DNA of 64,000 nucleotides from Cepaea nemoralis. Lineage: Eukaryota; Mollusca; Gastropoda; Stylommatophora; Helicidae. Of this stretch, positions 23,510-33,980 are shown in pieces. Both the position numbers and the translations under genes were made by a program. The notes beneath the pieces are model-generated. The model ran no database searches. It worked only from the letters and a program-made list of their open reading frames with translations, and was not told the DNA's origin. The stretch lies in NCBI GenBank assembly GCA_014155875.1, contig JACEFZ010027948.1, positions 131,001 through 195,000 of the forward strand, in the 5' to 3' direction. The stretch's first letter is position 1. Each line of letters begins with the position of its first letter.

Positions 23510-23640
23510 TTTCCATATCCTTTACAGGACATCGCTGTCAACACCAGCATCTTTCAGCTGTATGTTGATTTCTTGGCAAGATTACGCTCAGTAGTTTAAT
23601 GGCGAATTACTGAACGTAATATTGTCTAGTACTTCAACCT
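23510..23640. repeat. SINE family A foldback chimera
   Basis: It starts as a minus-strand copy (CATATCCTTTACAGGACATCGCTGTCAA ... GCTCAGTAGTTTA). It then switches directly to the inverted body (ATGGCGAATTACTGAACGTAA ... TGTCTAGTA). The two halves join in the middle of the SINE with no tRNA head. Confidence 0.55.
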
Positions 23641-23694
23641 GCTGCAATGGACATGCAACATTTTATAAGTATATATGTATAAGAATAATTAGGG

Positions 23695-23968
23695 AGTCTC
23701 CGTGGCGAAGTGGTAAAGCCGTCTGACTCTGGCTCCGAAGGTTGTGGGTTCAATTCTGGGCCGCGTCCTTCGGCTCACGCGTTTATTTTTTTTCGGAGAC
23801 TCCTGGGTCGTTGCTGGAGCTACGGAGTTCGTGCTTTGTGTGACGCTTTCGGAATTTGGCTGCGGAAAGAGACTGAGCCATATAGGATAAAACCCGGTGC
23901 AATGAAGTCGCCCTTGTCGACATTTAAGCAACTTCTCTTTATATGCATAAGAGTTGAGTTGAGTTGAG
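23695..23968 (+). repeat. tRNA-derived SINE, family C
   Basis: The tRNA-like head has an A box (TGGCGAAGTGGTAAAG) and a B box within GTGGGTTCAATTCTGG. An unrelated body follows and the element ends in a GAGTT pentanucleotide tail (23952-23971). The head does not fold into a convincing intact tRNA, so this is a SINE and not a tRNA gene. Confidence 0.75.
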
Positions 23969-24238
23969 TTAAGAACCGACATCACTGCACTCAGGACATT
24001 CCCATACGTGTTCCGGCCCCTCGTTCAACAGCCAGTAAAGAGTCATACTACTAATCGTTCCCACCGCTATCTGATTAAAAATTCTCCTGGTCTTCCCTAT
24101 CAGTTTTGAGATTCTTCCAGAACCCCTGCTGATCCCCCGGAATCTCATTCTTTCCACATATGGGTTCTCAATTTGTTCCTCCGCCTTCTCCACCTGGTCC
24201 CACAAGAGCACGACCACCTCCCCTTTGTCCATATGCAT
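23969..24238 (-). pseudogene. LINE ORF2 C-terminal fragment (minus strand)
   Basis: The minus-strand frame ends with GPEHVWECPECSDV. It follows a region like the terminal segment of LINEs whose ORF2 ends in an RNase H plus a short cysteine motif; compare the SEHLWTEWSDV end at 25320-25355 on the plus strand. It is fragmentary, with no catalytic domain in this piece. Confidence 0.5.
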
Positions 24239-24599
24239 AAGAAACTAGTCCCATATTGTTGTGACAAAAAATCAGATCATGAATGATATTGCCAATCCAC
24301 ACACAGGCCAATTCAATTACGGGTGAGGAAAGGGGAGGGGAGGGGGATCGACCTCGATCAACCTGCTTTTGCAGCGTCGGTTAAAACTGAGATCCGTTTG
24401 TTTTTGTTGTTGTTGTTGTGAGTTTTGATATTCTTCCCTTTCTTTGTTCTCTTTCGAGTTAGCCCTAAAGGGGACTGGTTACATTTTCTCCTCTCTGATC
24501 TTCGGGTTCGGTTGGGTCTCAAGGGGCTCACGCTGACTGGCATTTGCATTATTGCGTTGAATTATTTCTGACGAGGATCGCTCCTTAGGAGGACCAGCC

Positions 24600-24860
24600 A
24601 GATTCAGTAATCTCCCAGTTGTTTATTGCTTACTCTAAAAGGACTGATCTTGAATTCCTTTTATCCTCAGAAATATTGGTATAGTCCTCACAAGAACTGG
24701 TGTTGAATTCATTTAATATTCACAAGAACTGGTATAGTCGCCACAAGGACTGATCATGAACTAATTTATTTCTCACAAGAACTGATATAGTCCTCACAAA
24801 GACTGGTCTTGAACTCATTTAGTCGTCATAAGGACTGGTATAGTCGTCATAAGTCGCTTC
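24600..24860. repeat. degenerate edge of the 21-bp satellite
   Basis: Diverged units such as CACAAGAACTGGTATAGTC and CATAAGGACTGGTATAGTC appear with irregular spacing. They lead into the foldback at 24855. Confidence 0.7.
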
Positions 24861-24985
24861 AGAGGCAGCAACCATTCTCTTCGGATCGACCCCTCCTCTA
24901 TCCTCTTGATCATGTTCTCAATGAACATAATCAAGAGGATAGAGGAGGGGTCGATCCGAAGAGAATGGTTGCTGCCTCTGAAGCG
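24855..24985. repeat. 131-bp near-perfect palindrome
   Basis: The arms 24855-24910 and 24930-24985 (56 bp each) are exact reverse complements. After one mismatched pair, six more bases pair (912-917 with 923-928 in the 24 kb numbering), leaving a 5-base loop, TCAAT. The right arm runs into the LINE RNase H frame, so the left arm is an inverted copy of that coding start. Confidence 0.9.
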
Positions 24986-24986
24986 G

Positions 24987-25364
24987 TCTCGGCTGGCAAA
25001 GATTAGTTTCATCTTCGTGCCAGGGCATGCGGGAGTACAAGGAAATGAGCGGGCTGACAAGCTCGCAGGTGAGGCTACTGTTGAGGGCGGACGCGCCATG
25101 GACCAGGCTGACATTCTGAATGCTCTACGAGAAGTGAGACTTTTGCAAGAACCAAGTGATGACTGTGAATCTACAACAATGGCCAGACTGCGAGAGCAGC
25201 AAATTAAAAGAGGGGTGGCCAAACAAGAACACTACGCAGGAAGCCAAAGAAGATTGATAAACCAACACAGAACTGGCGTCGTTAGCCGCTACACGCTGCG
25301 GGATTTGCTGAGGAGGGGATCCGAGCACTTATGGACTGAATGGTCCGATGTGCAACGAGGATGA
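24987..25364 (+). pseudogene. LINE RNase H and C-terminal fragment
   Basis: The frame contains FVPGHAGVQGNERADKLAGE, the characteristic last block of the RNase H domain in non-LTR retrotransposons (GH..., then N-E-x-A-D). About 100 further residues end SEHLWTEWSDV. The first RNase H aspartates and all of RT are missing. The 5' side is the palindrome and the 3' side the 21-bp satellite, so the fragment is embedded in satellite DNA. A retrotransposon of the I/R1-like group is my best guess. Confidence 0.75.
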
Positions 25365-25385
25365 TCTGTCGACTAACTAACTAAC

Positions 25386-26190
25386 TAACATAGTCGTCAT
25401 AAGGACTGGTATAGTCGTCATAAGGACTGGTATAGTCGCCATTCGGGCTGGTATAGTCGTCATAAGGACTAGTATAGTCGTCATAAGGACTGGTATAGTC
25501 GTCATAAGGACTGGTATAGTCGTCATAAGGACTGGTATAGTCGTCATAAGGACTGGGATAGTTGTCATAAGGTCTGGTATAGTTGTCAAGAGGACTGGTA
25601 TAGTCGTCATAAGGACTGGTATAGTTGTCATAAGGACTGGTATATTCCTCATAAGGACTGGTATAGTCGTCATAATGGCTGTTATAGTCGTCATAAGGAC
25701 TGGTATAGTCGTCATACGGGCTGGTGTAGTCGTCATACGGGCTGGTATAGTCATCATAAGGACTGGTATAGTCGTCATAAGGACTGGTACAGTCGTCATA
25801 AGGACTGGTATAGTCGTCATAAGGACTGGTATAGTCGTCATAAGGACTGGTATAGTCGTCATAAGGACTGGTATAGTCGTCCTAGGGACTGGTATAGTCG
25901 TCATAAGGACTGGTATAGTTGTCATAAGGACTGGTATAGTCGTCATAAGGACTGGTCTTGAACTCATTTAGTCGTCATAAGGACTGGTATAGTTGTCATA
26001 AGGACTGGTATAGTTGTCATAAGGACTGGTATAGTTGTCATAAGGACTGGTATAGTCGTCATAAGGACTGGTATAGTCGTCATAAGGACTGGTATAGTTG
26101 TCATAAGGACTGGTATAGTCGTCATAAGGACTGGTATAGTCGTCATAAGGACTGGTATAGTCGTCATAAGGACTGGTATAGTTGTCACCT
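25386..26190. repeat. 21-bp satellite array (main block)
   Basis: About 38 head-to-tail units of 21 bp with core CATAAGGACTGGTATAGTCG. As 21 is a multiple of three, both strands stay open and give seven-residue repeats (VIRTGIV on plus, MTTIPVL on minus). These frames have no independent support as genes. Two longer variant units (CTTGAACTCATTTAGTC) occur at 25957 and again at 27640. Confidence 0.95.
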
Positions 26191-27065
26191 ACTGATGCTC
26201 ACGGTTTCCTCCTGTACAGCTCATCCCACCCCAAAAGCTGCAAAGATTCCATCCCATATTCCCAGCTACTCCGCCTTTGTCGTATCTGTCAGGACGATAA
26301 TGACTTCCTCGAGAGAGCCCACGAAATGCTGGACTTTTTCCGCTGACGGTCCTACCCAGAGGACGTCTTGTCGGCAGCTATCTGTCGCATAACCCAGGTC
26401 TCGCAGGAAATGTCCCTCGCCAAGCATACGCGACCTCCGAACAATGAACCTAAGCTTATCCTCACCTTCCATCCACATGCCTATGCCATCAAGCACATTT
26501 TCCTGAGACACTGGTCCATCTTGGAATCCGATCCTACCACTCGTGAGGTATTCTCCAATTGGCCCCAGGGTAATTTTCCGCCGTAACCAGAGCCTCAGAG
26601 ACCACCTTGTGCATAGTCGCCTCCCCACGGTTACTTCATCCGTGGGCACATTCGAATGCCATCGTAGGAACTGTCTGACATGCCCATACGTTGTTCAGAC
26701 ACCAGAGATTGCATTTCCCGAGGCACCTTCACCTTGAAAGATTCTTTCACTTGCACATCCCGCAATCTGATTTATGTTATCATCTGCAAACGATGTGACA
26801 TGAAATACATTGGCCAAACGGGCAGACGTCTTGCTGATCGTTTTAGAGAACACCTCAGAGACATCAATCAGGGCGCTGATCAAACCTGTCCCCAACCATT
26901 TCAATTCCTCCAACCATAATGGAGCCGACGATGCATGTGTCACCGCATTAAAACCCTGCTTCTCCAATAGCTGCGTCAGACTTAAAATTGAATGCCAGCT
27001 AATCAATAATCTGGGATGCATCCACCCAGTAGGTATTAATACTGTTGTGGACGCTACGGTATAAC
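26191..27065 (+). pseudogene. Penelope-like element, linker and GIY-YIG endonuclease
   Basis: Broken frames read in order as the distal part of a Penelope-like retroelement. Around 26270-26580 is the RT-to-endonuclease linker (FHPHAYAIKHIFLRHWSILE). Then comes a basic RNQSLRDHLVHSRL segment and a cysteine cluster (CHRRNCLTCPY). A GIY-YIG domain follows at about 26770-27060 (NLIYVIICKRCDMKYIGQTG, then GRRLADRFREH). At least three frameshifts or stops (near 26350, 26583, 26735) separate the parts, and the RT core is absent. In active elements this endonuclease nicks target DNA for priming; this copy is dead. Confidence 0.8.
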
Positions 27066-27578
27066 TGTGGCATCTTCCCTAATTGTTTACACTATCTATT
27101 ACTATGCTGTCCCCCCCCCCCCCATATCTAGACTTAATTGTCCCCACATTCCTATATTTTCATAGCAGACTGTTCACATATTTTTGGCTACTCAAATCCT
27201 TTTTGGCAACCCATTTTTAATTCTGCAGCCACAAGCGCCTTCGCAGCTGGCCAAGCCACCTTTCCTGCCTCACATGGCTAAGTGATAGGTCGTGTGTTTG
27301 TGTTTTGTCGTTGTTTACTGTACCTCGTTGTTAGCTATCTGTGTTGTCATTGACAAAGATTCTAAGAATCGAAACGTCTGTGTGTCGTATTGTACGCGTT
27401 CGTGTGTATTTTATCTTATTTTATTATTCATTTTTTATATTTATTGAGTGCTTCTGATTTCGGATATTCTCCTGTATTTCGCTAAACGTGGATCTCCTTG
27501 TAAGGTATGTGCAAAGTTGTTGATGTTTAGTACGTTTTCTCGCAGGAGTTTAATATACCTGTTTGTTTCCATTTCAGT
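27066..27578. other. 3' region of the Penelope-like element
   Basis: Non-coding sequence with a poly-C run (27111-27123) and the hammerhead-like motif described separately. It ends where the 21-bp satellite resumes. Confidence 0.45.
27350..27378 (+). ncRNA. degenerate hammerhead-ribozyme-like motif
   Basis: TTGACAA is followed by a hairpin GATTC-TAA-GAATC, then GAAACGTC. This matches the hammerhead layout CUGANGA, stem II, GAAA, short palindromic stem III (ACGT) and cleavage-site C, as known for ribozymes carried by Penelope-like elements. Two core positions differ (C3 is T, G8 is A) and stem I is short, so activity is doubtful. Confidence 0.35.
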
Positions 27579-27725
27579 TGTCATAAGGACTGGTATAGTC
27601 GTCATAAGGACTGGTATAGTCGTCATAAGGACTGGTCTTGAACTCATTTAGTCGTCATAAGGACTGGTATAGTCGTCATAAGGACTGGTGTTGAACTCAT
27701 TTATTTCTCAGAGGACTGGTGTTGA
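27579..27725. repeat. 21-bp satellite, second block
   Basis: Five or six units with the same core (CATAAGGACTGGTATAGTCG), then degenerate units. It also repeats the variant CTTGAACTCATTTAGTC. It brackets the Penelope-like fragment together with the main block. Confidence 0.9.
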
Positions 27726-27777
27726 ACTGATATAATCCGCACAAAACTGACGCACTATTTACATAACCACATTGAAG

Positions 27778-27842
27778 TCCGGATAGCACAAGTGGTAGAG
27801 ATGTTGTGACCATGGTGTCAGCTTCGATACCACACCTTCACA
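27778..27842 (+). repeat. possible tRNA-like SINE head
   Basis: GGATAGCACAAGTGGTAGAG resembles an A box and AGCTTCGATACCAC a weak B box. It does not fold as a full tRNA and no body was recognised. Confidence 0.3.
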
Positions 27843-27974
27843 TCCTTTGAAGAAATCAACTCGTAAACTATAGCAAGCACGGGTAATGTAAGTAGGAAAC
27901 CGCGCTAGCCAGTTGGCTAGACTTTTTTTTATACGCTGGTCCGGTGATTATCGATTACTTGACTTTAATCTGAG

Positions 27975-28400
27975 TTATAAAAGTTAGTTGCATGTCTTTT
28001 ACTGGACGTCACAGTCAAATCTCAGCATTTGTTTTTTCTTTAGGGCATGTTTTTACATTCAGTAGTTTCCCATTGCTTTCTGAACGACCGGCACTCTACC
28101 ATTCTATAACAATCAGCGCAAGGCGGTCTGTTTTCAAATCTCCCCATGCACCTCTTATAATCATGCAAATATTAAATTTGGTATTTACATGTGAGTAGTT
28201 GGCGTGGTCGAAAGAATCAGAACGCTGGCTCTTAAACTTCTGGTGTTCTGATGTTGATGTATGTGGTTAATCCTTACACAGGCATTTAGTTGAACATGAA
28301 TGTTGACTTCTCGTTTGGGAAATAATGGCAAACTACTTAACGTAAAAATGCCTAACAATGAACCAGGGGGTTAATCGCAACGTCCTGCAAAGGACGAGCA
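27975..28400. repeat. two SINE family A fragments in opposite orientation
   Basis: A minus-strand part (27985-28140: GTCTTTTACTGGACGTCACAG, then AGTAGTTTCCCATTGCTTTCTGAACGACCGG) is followed by a plus-strand part (28195-28400). The latter contains AATGGCAAACTACTTAACGTAAAAATGCCTA and GCAACGTCCTGCAAAGGACGAGCAAC. Confidence 0.55.
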
Positions 28401-28685
28401 ACAATGATTTAAAAAAAAAAATTAACATATGTGTGTCAATAACATTTAGATACACCACAACGCCTTTCAAATAAACCCTTGAAATAATGTGCCCTTGTTT
28501 GATGGATAGGAATGGCAGTCGTTGACAATAGGCTTTTTTTTTTTGAAATTAAATTAATGCGGTTAAAAACAAAATAAAACAAAGACAAGTTAAAGGTTGT
28601 GTGAATGTGCATCTGGTCATTCTTTGCGACAGTGTTTTAGAAGAAAGAAAAGTAAAAAACTAAACAAAACACACACTCGCTTAGA

Positions 28686-28737
<52 letters not shown>

Positions 28738-29070
28738 ACAGACAGACAGACAGACAACGACAGAAAAAAAGAAAAAGAAAGAAAGAAAGAAAAAAAAAAG
28801 AAAGAAAGAAAAGACAGATGAACAGACAAACAGAAAGACAGGAAAAAACTTTCGAAGGTGTGCGCCAAATAGTTTCCAGCTGTAGACAATCAATAATTAT
28901 GGGGTTTAATGCATAAACAGGTTGTATATAACACATAACAGGTTGTTGGCCTATTGCCACGAATACAGCACAATGAATCTGTGTCAACAGACACAAAATG
29001 GCCGTGTTAAGTGTATCCTTTGTTTAACACAATCTCCCTACCAATTCAATGTTATCTATAGATAGATGAA
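28400..29070. repeat. GACA microsatellite in unassigned DNA
   Basis: A (GACA)n tract occupies about 28686-28760 and is followed by A-rich AAAG repeats to about 28815. The several open frames over it are simple-sequence artefacts. The rest holds nothing recognised. Confidence 0.7.
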
Positions 29071-29079
29071 TGCAGTTTA

Positions 29080-30070
29080 CAGGATTTCGCAATCAACCCT
29101 ACACCCTCATCATTTTTTATGGTAACAAATTTTCTATGCAAATTTACCTTCAGTAGTCAGCTATTGCTTTCTGAAAGGCCAACGCTCCTACCACTGTGAA
29201 AAGCAGCGCAAAAAGGATCTACTCCCAAGTCATCTGCGGCTGCCTTCGAATTTGGTAAATTAGGAATATGAAACTGTCCAGTAGCCCTTTAGATGCCGAG
29301 TAAAATGCTGTCAGTGCCTAGGACCTTCACAATACAGCGAGTGATATTGCAAGAGGTATTGCACTGGTAGACATGAAATGCTTCCTAAAAGTAATAAGTG
29401 TGACGAAAAATCCATGGGGCGAGGAATGATGGTATCATAAGACAAGTGAGTCCACTGTTAGCCATGGATTTTATCCAGAAAGAGAGAGAGTCACATGGTG
29501 CGGTCATGTGTTAAAAACTACGCCCACACAAAATGTTAGTTGCATACACTTTACACGACGTCACAGTTAACCCCATCATTTTTGGGCTCTTTGTGATTTC
29601 TTGGCAAGAATACTTTCAGTAGTTTGCCATTTATTTCTGAACGACCAACACTCATACCGAAAGGTGGTCTGCTTCCAAATCTCCCACATTTGTGTTTCGA
29701 ACGTGGTATGCGGGATTACGAATCGCGTTCGTTAGTTCTTCGCCACAGACGCCGGTTGCTCAAACAGCATACAGTAATTTAGATACAATGTCAGCAATAG
29801 ATTTTATCAAGAGAAGGAGTCACATGGTGCTCCCAAATAATAATAAAAAAATAGTTGCATGTCCTTCACAGGACGTAGCAGTCAACCCCAGCACTTTGCC
29901 TGTTCGTGATTCCTGGGCAAGTTTTACGTTCAGTAGTTTGCCATTGCTTTCTGAACGACCGGTTCCTATACCTTTTTCGAAAAAACCAGCACCGCTGTGT
30001 TTCGAACCCGAGTATACGGGATTACGAATCGCGTAAGTAATTACGTAACACCTTCGCCTCGGAGAAGCAA
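29080..30070 (-). repeat. three SINE family A copies
   Basis: Minus-strand copies lie at about 29080-29260, 29541-29757 and 29850-30068. The last is the clearest: GCATGTCCTTCACAGGACGTAGCAGTCAACCCC, then GTTCAGTAGTTTGCCATTGCTTTCTGAACGACCGG, then the B-box complement GTTTCGAACCCG. The second and third copies reappear at 35064-35235 and 35330-35555 because they lie inside the tandemly repeated block. Confidence 0.65.
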
Positions 30071-30114
30071 ATAGCATACATTAAAACCTACGCCCAAAGA
30101 GCATACATGTTTTT

Positions 30115-30345
30115 CATTCGCTGGCTGTGAACTCAAGCGTAGTCCATACACTTGCTGCTACCGAACCCACTCCGACTACAGAGGTACTTGTAATTTACGT
30201 CCCAAAGTCAAGGACGAGTAGTGAATATTTTAGTCCAAGATGACCAGTTTAAAGGTTTAATCCGCTACCTCGGCATCAGCACACCGAATATTTAAGAGCA
30301 AGAACTATTATCCATTCTGCCACGTTGATCTCCATGCAGTAATTT
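30115..30345. repeat. dispersed repeat C copy
   Basis: Starts TTCGCTGGCTGTGAACTCAAG and ends TATCCATTCTGCCACGTTGATC. It is related to 20340-20640 and, inside the tandem block, to 35598-35815. Confidence 0.55.
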
Positions 30346-30539
30346 AACTACTGAGGCTATGAAGGGCTTCTAGGTTCTTATAGTCCATGCCGTGGGGTGG
30401 TCTCTGTGTCTCGTGTACTGCCAATCATTTCTGATGCTGATGTCTTCCACTCTATGCTATCAGAATGTCCAGCATTTAGATATACGGATGATACAGTATT
30501 GATTGCAGACAATGAACAGCATCGGCAACATTTTGTAGA

Positions 30540-30545
30540 TGCGGT
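30540..30545. repeat. Maverick left target-site duplication
   Basis: TGCGGT lies directly before the AG-initiated element tip and is repeated at 63000-63005. A 6-bp duplication is the hallmark of Maverick/Polinton integration. In the second tandem copy it reads TGCGG(A) at 36016-36020 with a base lost. Confidence 0.9.
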
Positions 30546-31300
30546 AGTAGTAGGAGTGCGGCGCGCAGTCACATATATTTGTGGACGCGGCTGGCGGCTG
30601 ATAGTTTTTTGGGAAAATTGCCGACTGAGGGGGAAATTTTAGGTGAAATTTTTTTTTGGCGGTGGCTGCCTGGTCTGAACGAAAATCTGTAAAAGTGATT
30701 AAGGTAGCGGACGGTGTGAAGGGAAAACGTTATATATTTTGGTTACGTAGGGTATATGAATAAGGCGAGTGAAAGATAAACTTGCAAGGGTGTGATGGGT
30801 CGTCTTTATACTGGACGAAGTAAGAGGTGTAGATGATTACTATCATCTGAACAGTGTGATAGTAGTGTCTTTGTGAAAGTAAAGGGTGGTATGTAGCTTA
30901 TTCACTACCATCATTACAAAGGAAATCTTATAAAGTAGATGTAATCGGTTTCATTTGGTGGTAAGGGGTGGGTATTAGTGGTCAACTAGGAGTGGTCGAT
31001 ATAGGGGTGGTCATAAATCTTTATACTGGACGAAGTAAGAGGTGTAGATGGTTACTGAACAAAAGTAAAAAGGGTGTGATAGTAGTGTCTAAGTGAAAGT
31101 AAAGGGTGGTATGTAGCTTATTCACTACCATCATTACAAAGGAAATCTTATAAAGTAGATGTAATGGGTTTCATTTGGTGGTAAGGGGGTGGGTATTAGT
31201 GGTCAACTAGGAGTGGTCGATATAGAGGTGGTCATAAATGTAATAAGATAAGAGTGTTTATGTTCGCAGTTACACACTGGTCAACCAGTGGTCAAGTAGT
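30546..31300. repeat. Maverick left terminal inverted repeat (first copy)
   Basis: The outer 270 bp match the complement of 62601-62999. The inner part contains two direct copies of a unit of about 210 bp (30812-31022 and 31023-31240), each with GGACGAAGTAAGAGGTGTAG, AAAGGGTGGTATGTAGCTTA and GGTATTAGTGGTCAACTAGG. These match the complement of 54530-54735. The inner edge is approximate. Confidence 0.85.
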
Positions 31301-31479
31301 CAAGTAAGGAAATTATAGGGGAAAGTACGTATAGTGCAATGGTGGTGGGTAAAGTAAGGAGGAATCACTAGTAGTGATAATAGTACTACCCAATATTAGC
31401 GACAAGAATATTAGCTGGTGCGTTATTAGAGATACAAGTCTCTATTTTTGTGGGGTGTGTAAAAATCATACAAAGAGGG

Positions 31480-31810
31480 TCATAAAACCACAAAGACAGC
31501 CAAGTACACACATGTACACACACAAATACAAAGACAACCAAACACACACACGTACACCCATACAGATACACCACAGACACACTCGTACCATTACTACTGT
31601 CAATATCAGCTATACTCAAATACACACCCATAATCAAATACACAAAGAGGGTCACACAAAAAAAACTACAAACACAAAAACACACACCCTACCATTACTA
31701 CTGTCATCACAAGTACACAGACACACCCATACACACTTGATACACTTGTACATACAGACCTACAAGCACACAAAAACAAAGACACACCCAAAACATTTCT
31801 AGTGGTACCA
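31480..31810. repeat. CA-rich low-complexity tract
   Basis: Imperfect ACACA-rich sequence containing repeated ACCATTACTACTGTCA and CACTTGATACACTTG segments; repeated at 36955-37265. The open frames across it (31374-31802 and the matching one at 36978) are composition artefacts. Confidence 0.7.
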
Positions 31811-32047
31811 CAACCAATACAGAACACCACCCATAAACAAATCGTGTCCCCATAAAAATAAACTATACAAAACCCCATACCCCCTTTTGGTAAAAACGCG
31901 GATGTCCGAGACAGCCCCTACGTCATCACCGCCATGTGCAAAAGTCATTAAGTGGTAGCAGAGTCATCGGTGTGTAGGGAAGCAGGCGGGCGGCGTGGAA
32001 ATTTTGTCTATCTGCCACGTCAGTTATGTCGTGTGGCAGAACCAGTG

Positions 32048-32055
32048 TATAAAAT
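32048..32055 (+). promoter_or_regulatory. TATA box of the zinc-finger gene (first copy)
   Basis: TATAAAAT about 340 bp upstream of the ORF, in sequence nearly identical to the second copy at 37519. Degenerate 76-bp repeats follow it (about 32092-32300). Confidence 0.6.
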
Positions 32056-32390
32056 AGACGGCGTCTCTTGTGAGCTCACTACCAGTTCACGTGCTGACTT
32101 GGCTAGCTACAGCAGTGCTTCAGGCTGTGTGAGCAATGTTCGTATAGTAAGGATATTGTTCACGTAGTGACTGGGGTAGCTACAGCAATGAAACAGGTTG
32201 GTGTGAGCATTGTTCGTGAAGTAAGCAGATATTGTTCAGTAGGACTTGGCTAGCTACAGCAGTGAAACAGGTTGGTTTTGAGCATTGTTCGTTTCGTCGG
32301 CAGCTGATAAAACAGGAAACATATATTGTATACATCAGAACATTATTTGTGGTTGTAAGAAAAAAAAAAAAAAACAACCATTTTTTCAAT

Positions 32391-33115
32391 ATGGGCCCCC
32401 AATCTACTTTCACGTGTTCAGTGTGCGACAAAGACTTCCGGGTGCAATATCTTAATCGCCACATTCGTAAACCCTTCACGATACGAAAGTCAACCACACT
32501 TATGTCATATCTGCGGACAACATTTCAAGAGAAAAGACAATCTACAAAAACACACACGAATACGTCATCACCGGGCCCATGGATACATCAGAACCAGAGA
32601 CGACACCACCTACACCTCGACGACACCACCAACTGAAACCAATATAACTAACACTCAGATACAACCAGACGAGAATATTCTTGAACAACTGGTAAAAGAC
32701 GAAGCGGCCATCTTAGCCCGGGGGAACAGACCACTACACATCCTTCCACCCGATATTCAACAAATATATAGAAAAAATTGGGAAGCTATCAGGACACATC
32801 ACAAGATTAACAAGTATTTATCGACATCACCTTCTTATTAGCCCGGAGATACAAAAGCTATCAACTGGACAGATACGTTGTATAAGATTTTCAATGCTCA
32901 AATAGTCGCTTTAAGATAAATTTTATTTTTCATCTAGTGTTACGACTAGAGGAACACAAGATTTTGATTCTATCATGCTCAATAACAATTCTTCTGTTTT
33001 AGAATTTCCAGCGCTAACAATAACAGACACGACTTTGACGCCCTTTCCCTTTCATCAGTACACGAACATGAATTTATTCCTCGCCATGCAACAATTACAG
33101 ACACCAAATATACAC
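32391..33115 (+). pseudogene. C2H2 zinc-finger ORF, degraded first copy
   Basis: This corresponds to 37866-38605. The first finger starts FTCSVCDKDF, but one finger histidine region and the whole second finger are lost to frameshifts from about 32440. The pattern (extra A, C, T or G beside the same base) looks like consensus error and not mutation. Confidence 0.75.
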
Positions 33116-33574
33116 TAGAGACAGTAGCTGGGATAGTTTTTACCTCTTTCAAGGGCCCCAGTTCCCGATAGTTTGATGTCTAGGTCATCCCCCCCAAATA
33201 CATTGTTTTATATGTTGCCAGTAACCATGTATGTCATTGATGTTTTCTTATATCACTAACCTATTTTCATGAATAACCACATATTTTGGTGATTAAAATT
33301 GAAACCAAGATTTTTGTTGATTTTCTTTAGTGGTTTGTTTTCATGACGTTGTCCCGAGAGACATCAATACTGACAGACAAGAAACAAAGACACATACTGA
33401 AATGTATTATGTATTATTCAACCGAGCTTGCAACCAAGTATAGAAATTACGCCATCCACCTCCCCGTATCCAACGATGTAGCTTACAGTCATATAAGGGC
33501 CCTACAGATGTAGCGAAGCTTTCCCCCAGGTCCGGGGACATTCCGTCTGTGTTGAAGAATTTTTAAACCCAGAT

Positions 33575-33960
33575 GCTTACCCAGACGTATACCAATGGTA
33601 AAAACCATCATTATTCTCCCATAGTTGATGACGTTTACGCCAAAAGACTTCGTCACGATTGAAACAAAAAACCGGGAAAACGTGTTCGGGCTTGATACAG
33701 ACTTCTAGTCTCGTGAATAACCCCCTCATTTTGGGTTGGCTATTGACGTACAAGCGACACAACCTCGAGTTATTGGTCTTTGTGGGCTTGTAGGAACTAA
33801 TAATAGTCAACGCCATACTCACCACCTTGGTGTGACTTGTGTAAAGTCGACTATTGAGTCCATCATTATTAACCAATAGCTACCAGAGACCCCTGGCGTG
33901 CAGTTGGTGGTAAAAGGTCAAATATTATCACCGACGCGTTTATAAACACCAATGCGAGTA
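33575..33960 (-). pseudogene. Bcl-2-like ORF, degraded first copy
   Basis: The minus-strand counterpart of 38906-39448. The segment around the BH3-like region (NNSRLCRL...LFTRLEVC) is readable. The BH1 region reads with substitutions (QLWENNDGF) and the frame is open only from 33876 to 33577. Confidence 0.65.
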
Positions 33961-33980
33961 GGTAGCTGATTATTAATACC

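Noticed and set aside
23696..23770. A functional tRNA gene
   Set aside because: Good A and B boxes, but the acceptor stem does not pair convincingly and a SINE body with a pentanucleotide tail follows.
25377..26392. Repeat proteins of 98-196 residues (MTTIPVL or VIRTGIV repeats)
   Set aside because: A 21-bp period keeps all frames open on both strands; no flanking coding sequence or start context supports a gene.
31374..31802. Thr/His-rich ORFs over the CA-rich tract (and 36913-37361)
   Set aside because: Low-complexity composition; no conserved domain, and the frame is not kept between the two tandem copies.
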